Source: Spyradenecus sp045634445 | Lineage (GTDB): Bacteria > Verrucomicrobiota > Kiritimatiellia > RFP12 > DVOR01 | Direction: 5' to 3' | Assembly: GCA_045634445.1 (NCBI GenBank) | Contig: JAZRAG010000002.1 | Coordinates: 1 to 7,682 of the forward strand | DNA length: 7,682 nucleotides | Shown: positions 1 through 6,200 of the stretch, one piece after another | How positions within the stretch are numbered: position 1 is the first letter of the stretch | Layout: each line of letters begins with the position of its first letter | Made by a program: the position numbers and the translations under genes | The notes under the pieces: generated by a model | Databases searched by the model: none | What the model was told of the DNA's origin: nothing | The model's input: only the letters and a program-made list of their open reading frames with translations

Positions 1-289
1 AGCCGTCAAGACAACATCGCAGAATTGCTTGAGACCCGTATGATGTTCGGCGCCCGTATTCGCCACCTTGCCACCCTTCAAGGTGACCGAGGCTTCATGC
101 AAGTAACCATTCAAGTCAAGCGTTGCACCTGCATTGACCACAATGGCGTTGTCAACATTGAGCACATTGTTCACGCCCAACTTCACCACGCCGCTCTGCA
201 AGGTGACCGTCGCCGTAGCCGGCAAGGCCTTGGTCAATGCCACACCCGTACCAAAGAGGTTATAGGCCGTCGGCAAGGTCAAGGTCGTC
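1..289 (-). other. C-terminal-most visible beta-helix stretch
   Basis: Residues 2464-2560. After LLNGVTTLTLPTAYNLFGTG it forms regular rungs: ATVTLQSGVVKLGVNNVLNV, AIVVNAGATLDLNGYLHEA (Asp at 115-117), then VTLKGGKVANTGAEHHTG. The AGATLDLNGY followed by L-x-GG-x-V-x-NTG is a common rung pair in PATR-type proteins. The frame is still open at position 1, so more protein follows outside the window. Confidence 0.75.
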
Positions 290-3200
290 ACGCCATTCAA
301 GAGCGGCACATCCACACCGAAGTCCACCGTGCTAATCAACAAGGCGTCAATCGCGAGGGTCGTCGCCGTCGAGTAGAGATAGCCCACCTTACCCGTCACC
401 GTGATAGCTGGCAAGGTCACCGCATCACCCGCGAGGGTCAAGGACTTCGCGAAGCCTGTGTAGTTAATCGTCACCACCGCATTCGGGAAGGTCGTCTTCA
501 CTGCACCCAAAGTGAGCGTTGCCGTTTCGGAGACCGTAAGCGTGATGTCCGTAATGTTCGCAGGCGTCACGTCTTCAATGCTAATTTCGTTGCCCGATTC
601 CACATTGGTCCACGTCAAGGCATCCCATGCAACATCACCGCTGATGGTCGTCGAGAGTGCGGTTGCTGCCGCATCATCAGACTCTCCATAAGCCAAGGTG
701 TAGGTCGTGGTTTCACCCTCGGTCGTGGTTTCCACCACACGCGAGTAACCCGTGCGAATAGCCAACATACCTTCCGTCAACGCGGTCGTCGAGGCCAAGA
801 CCTTCACCGGCACAGTCGCATTTTCTTCATCGAAGAGTACGGCGATCGGCTGGTTGGCCGTCACGGCGCCCTTGATGGTCATCGGCTGAGCGAGGTTGGT
901 CACCTGAATCTTACCGCCATTGAAGGTGGCAGGACCCGACCACGTACCGTCGCCTGCGAGGATGATGCCATTGCCCACCGTCAAAGCGGAGGTCGATCTC
1001 TTCATACCCGTGAGCGTCAAGGTGGCCGAGGTTGCACCGTCAGCCAATTCGGTTGTCACAGGAATGGTTTCGACATTACCTTCGATCGTCAACGATGCCC
1101 CTTCCGCAAAGGTAATCTTTGCAGAGTGCGACGTATTATTGTCGTGGTTGAACATCACGGCGCTAATCACTGCACCAGCACCCGTCACCGAGATCGGGCA
1201 GTTCGCACGGTAGAAGTCCAACGGCTTAGCGAAATTATTGTAGGTATCCAACACTGCGCCAGCGCCCAAGACAATCTTGTTCGTATTAAAGATGGTCCAC
1301 TTGGCACCCACCAACACCGTACCATTAATCGTAATGGTTTGCGTGCCGCTATAGTTGATCGTATCGTTCGATGTCGTAATCAAGGTCGCTCCAGATTCAA
1401 CCAAAACATTACCCTTCAAACGACGATCATTCGCCGCCAATGTCAATGTACCCGACACCACCGTGAGCGGGCCATTAATGGTGTTGTTTGCAGCCGACAG
1501 CGTTGTTTCTGCCGTCGTCTTCAAGGTGACGCCTGCCGCAGTGGTAATCACACCCGAGTGCGTACCTGCGGTTGCCCACGTAACAACGCCCGTACCATTA
1601 AAGGTAATCGCCTTATTGGCTGCATAGGCATTGGTCAACGTCAAGCCTGCGCCCGTGTTGTTCACCGAGACGGTCGCCGCATTGAGCTTCAAGGTGTCGC
1701 CACCCACGAGGCTCATATCACCATTCACCGTGAGCGCAGTAACCGCTGCCAAACTGACATCCACCGTCACCGCGACATTGGCTTCTGCCGTCAAGGTCAC
1801 GGAGGTCACAGCATCCCAAATCGGATTTGCCACAACGGTTTCGCCATCCATCCAGGTCAATGCGGACCAGTTGGCGGCTTCGGTCACCGTTGCCGAGAGG
1901 CTCGTGTAGCTCGGCGTCTTGAAGAGGCGATACATCACACCACCTTCAATTGCCGTCGGTGCGACCTGATAACCCTCTTCCGTGGTGAAGGTCACCGTCG
2001 AATTGGTGTTCATCACCTTCAAGACATTGACATAGACGCCGTCTTCAGGCAAGGTCACGCCATCAAGCGTTACCGCACCCGTCACCTGACCATTGATTGT
2101 CAACGGCGTTTCGGGGTTGGTCACGTGCAACTTCGCACCTGCCGTGAAGGTCACAGCTGGGCCAATCGTGCCTGTACCCGCCAAGGTTGCACCCGCAGCG
2201 ATTGTGTAGGCCTGACCTGCACCCGAAGCCGGGATATGCGTGCCATTCACCACAAGCGTGGTGTCTGCAGCCACGTTGGTCGCATTATTCTGGTAGGTAT
2301 TCGCACCCGCCATCACAACCGTACCGCCGCCGTAGATTTCCAAGGCGTGCGTCGTGTGACCCGAGGAGGCCGTCACGATGTTGCCCGTCACATTCAAGGT
2401 TGCACCTGCAGCCACTTCAAGGCGTGCACCGAGGTCGGTCTTATCCGAAGCGCCATCGCAACCCATCTTCACCGTGCCCGCCAAGGTGGCCGTGCCCGAG
2501 GAGACCAAGAGGCGACCAGCACGTGCGAGGTTGAACCAATTGCGACCATTCAAGGTAGCGCCATCCTTCAACTCAATCGTACGACGGAGGTACTGATTAC
2601 GCGTACCTTCTTCGCCACCTTCTGCGATTTCGAGGATGGCATTTTCGCCATTGACGACGAGGACCGTACGATCATACTGCGCAGCGACATCCTTCCAACC
2701 GAAGACGTGGCTATTCGCGAGCACAATCTTACCACCGCGCATCACTTCGAACTGACCGCTGCCTTCAACCGTAGAATCCCAGTTGAGCTGCCCCTTCTGG
2801 GCACCCACGCCTGCAAGCGTCAAGACTGCACCAGAGCCAATCTTAATGCGACCCGTGAAGTTCGGATAAGCAAATTCTGTATTCGCCGCATTCACATTCG
2901 ACTGCGTGCTGGTATAGAAGAGCAAGGTGCCCGAGCCGCTCAAGTTGGCAGGAATGACGGGCATGCTACAGCCCACCATCAAAGTACCTGTCACAGAGAG
3001 GTTTTCAAGCGTGGTGATGTCCGTACCCGTCATGTAAATACCATCCTCTGGCGCATTAATCGTCAAGGAGGTCATGAAGGGCGTCGCCACATCACGCGTA
3101 ATCCACGCATAATCTGTACCACTTGCAAGCGAGAGCTGCACTTCTTCAATGTAGTTCCAGTTGATATTCGAAACTGCAGAGCCGTCAAGTGCTGTCCATG

Positions 3201-6200
3201 CCAAAGCAGACCAATTTGCAGCACCCGTGATTTCAGCCTTCACTGCCGTCACAGGGATTTCAACAATCTGCAAGACAATCGTATTGTCCACAGCCACGAT
3301 TTCATAGGCGTGGTGAGACAACGTGCCATTCTCATAGACCTGGATGAAGTCGCTCTCAGCCACCGTCAAGGTTGCCCCATCCGTGCAGGTCAAGAGCGTC
3401 ACCGGCGTTTCTGCCGTAGGTGCGGTGGTGAGGTTCACCGTCATCGTAGCAGGAATCGTCACATCGCCACCCACGGTAAGCGTACCTTCAGCAGGCAAAG
3501 TCAAGCCAGCGCCCGCAACGAAGGTCAAGGCGCCCGGCACCGTGCCATTACCCGCTAAGGTGGCACCAGCGGCAACCGTTGTTGCACCCGTGTAGGTATT
3601 GGCAGCCGTCAAGGCAACCGTACCCGAAGCAATCGTCACATCGCCCGTGCCCGAAACCACACCAGAGATCGTCAAGGTCTTGTTTGCGACGCCTTCAAGC
3701 GTCATCGCACCACCCAACACGATCGGTTCAGCAATCGTGGCCGTTTCGGTGGCAGCAATCGTTGCGCCATTCACATTGAAGGCGGCGAGGACAGCAGGAA
3801 TGCCCTGCGTGCCCACCAAGGTCAACTTACCGCCATTGGTAAGGTTGACCGTACCAGCGCCATTGCCACCGCCATCAAAGATGCCGCGCGTCTTCACTTC
3901 GCCACCATTGATGTTCAAGGTTGACGTATCCCAGAAGTTGATGTGCGAGGAAGTGACGTCCAACGTACCACCCGTGAGGGTGTAGGTCGTGCCACTGCTC
4001 CAACCGAACAAGAGGCCATTAGTGCCCGACGTCGATGTATTGGCGCCCTGCATCGTCACCGTACCACCCGACTGGTTGACGGTGCTATTCTTAGAACCAA
4101 ACCAAACCGCCTCGGTATCCTTACCCAAGGTCAATAAACCGCCATCCATTTCAATGGGGATCTGCGTACGCATGGTGTCGCCACCATTGAGATAAACGCT
4201 ATCACCGTCACGAATCAACATCGTGCCCTGCGACAACTTCATCGTCTGGCTAGTCCATTCCAAGTCGGCGAAGGCAACATCACCCGGATAATCAGGCAAG
4301 CTATCGGTCATGAGCTCAGCATCAATCACGAGAAGGCCGCTATTGGCCACAACACTCAAGTTCTCAGCCGTGGTCACTTCCAAGGTGGCGTCTTCACCAA
4401 TCGTGATTTCACCGAGGCCAACAATCGTGCCCTCAATACGCGTGGCCACATTGGCAGCCACCTGCGTGGTCGTAGCCACGTCAATCGATGCGCCTTCTGC
4501 GATGACTACCTTACCGCCATTCGTGCCCTGAATCGTCAAGGAGTGGAAGGTATGTGCCGCCACGGTGTCAATCGTGAAGGTACCCGGCACAGCCGTTTCG
4601 CCTTCGATAGCACCGAAGTCAATCACCACATCCGTGAAGTCAGTCACCGACTTGCCTTCATCCAAGGTTGCGAGGAAGGCCGACCACGTGGTCACCGTCT
4701 TCGCATCAACCGTTGCGGAGGCCAATTCGCCCGTGCGTTCTTCAAACGCCAAGTAAATACCGTCAATCTGCTGCGTCAAATAGTAACTGACGCCATCTTG
4801 ACGAGCAACTGCATTGCCTGCCACGGAGACCGTAACTTCGGTCGTCAATTTCTCCACGGCTTCAGCGTAGGTCTTTGCAATCACCTGCACCGGTGAGCCA
4901 ACCGTCGGCAAGGACGTGACATTCACAGTCAAGAGGTCGCCCAAGGAAACAGTACCAGAAACCGTCGGAGCTCCAGCCGAAGTATCCACGATGGCATGGC
5001 TGGCGAGGGTCAAGTTGCCCGTCACCGTACCAGCACCAGCGAGTGTGCTATTCGCGGCAATCGTTGCAGGACCAGCCCACGTGCCCGTCAAGGCGAGCTT
5101 ACCGCTATTGATAGCGAGGGTGCCCGTCGCGGTATTGGTTGCGCTCAAGGTCAACGTACCATCGCCGTACTTCGAGAAGAAATTGCCTTCGTGCATCACA
5201 GCTGCGATGGTCAAGTTACCACCCGTTGCGATATCGGCTGCGGCATTCTCCTTCAAGTAGATGGTATCGCCAGAGATTGTTGCGGTGCCAGCTTCCTGCA
5301 TGCGGAACTGTGCCTGATCCTGCGTATTACCACCGAAGAGACAGAAGTAGCCATCATAGCTATTCTTATTAATGGTTACGGCTGCGCCATTGTCGAGATA
5401 GAGCACGTCACGGAAGTAACCCGTGTTGCCACCAGTAGACTTGAAGGTCAAGTTGCCAGCCACGCGCAAGACGCTACCCGGCAAGGTGCTACCCGTCCAA
5501 CCCGAGAGATCCTTCATCGTGAATTCCAATGAAGCGCCATTCATGACATAGAGTGCGGGAGCTTCATAGGTCTTGTTAGCGGCAAAGGCCGTTTCACCAC
5601 CCTGACCATAGCTCATCGTGTGCGTACCTTCTGCCACCACAACGCGTGTCGCCATCGTCGCATTCACATCCCTGCCGAAGGGCAATGCAACGCCATTGTC
5701 GCCTGCGCCCTTCAACTGAAGAATGCCCGTGAAGTCACGCAATTCAGTCAGGGCAATTGCCGTTTCACCGCTAAAGGTGAGGTCGCCTGCTGTAGCGTCA
5801 AGGCACAAGGTGCCCGGACCTTCAAAAGCGCTACTAATTGCCGAAGGTGCAGCAATGGAGAGCGTTGCGCCTTCGCGAATCTTCACACCGTTGCTTGCGG
5901 TCCAAGTCTTGCCAGTCGCAATCTTAGCTTCGCCAGCCACGACAATCTTACCAGCTTCGCAGAGGCTCGGATTTGCATCTACAGCCCCCACAAGTATCTT
6001 GTGCGTGTCCTTATTGATGGTGAATGCACCACCGAATTCAGAAACATCCACAAAGATGAGGGCATGGCCATTCGCAGGGGCATTTTCCATCACGAGGGTA
6101 CCATCACCAATCAACTTATTGAAGGTGTAGGCCTTATCGCCAGAGCCATTACGGAGATAGTTCGTGCCCGTGAGCTTCAAGGTCGGATTATACGTTGCCG

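Noticed and set aside
25..3558. Long plus-strand open frame (1,177 codons)
   Set aside because: It lies exactly codon-on-codon opposite the real minus-strand frame; its product is Arg/His/Gln/Gly-rich without domains, and its openness follows from the lack of TTA, CTA and TCA in the sense frame.
5974..6000. Patch of uncommon codons (GTA, GGG, ATA) as a sign of transfer or frameshift
   Set aside because: The patch is under ten codons, the frame is unbroken, and the encoded KILVGAV strand aligns with the RVVVGG strand of unit A, so it is normal sequence.
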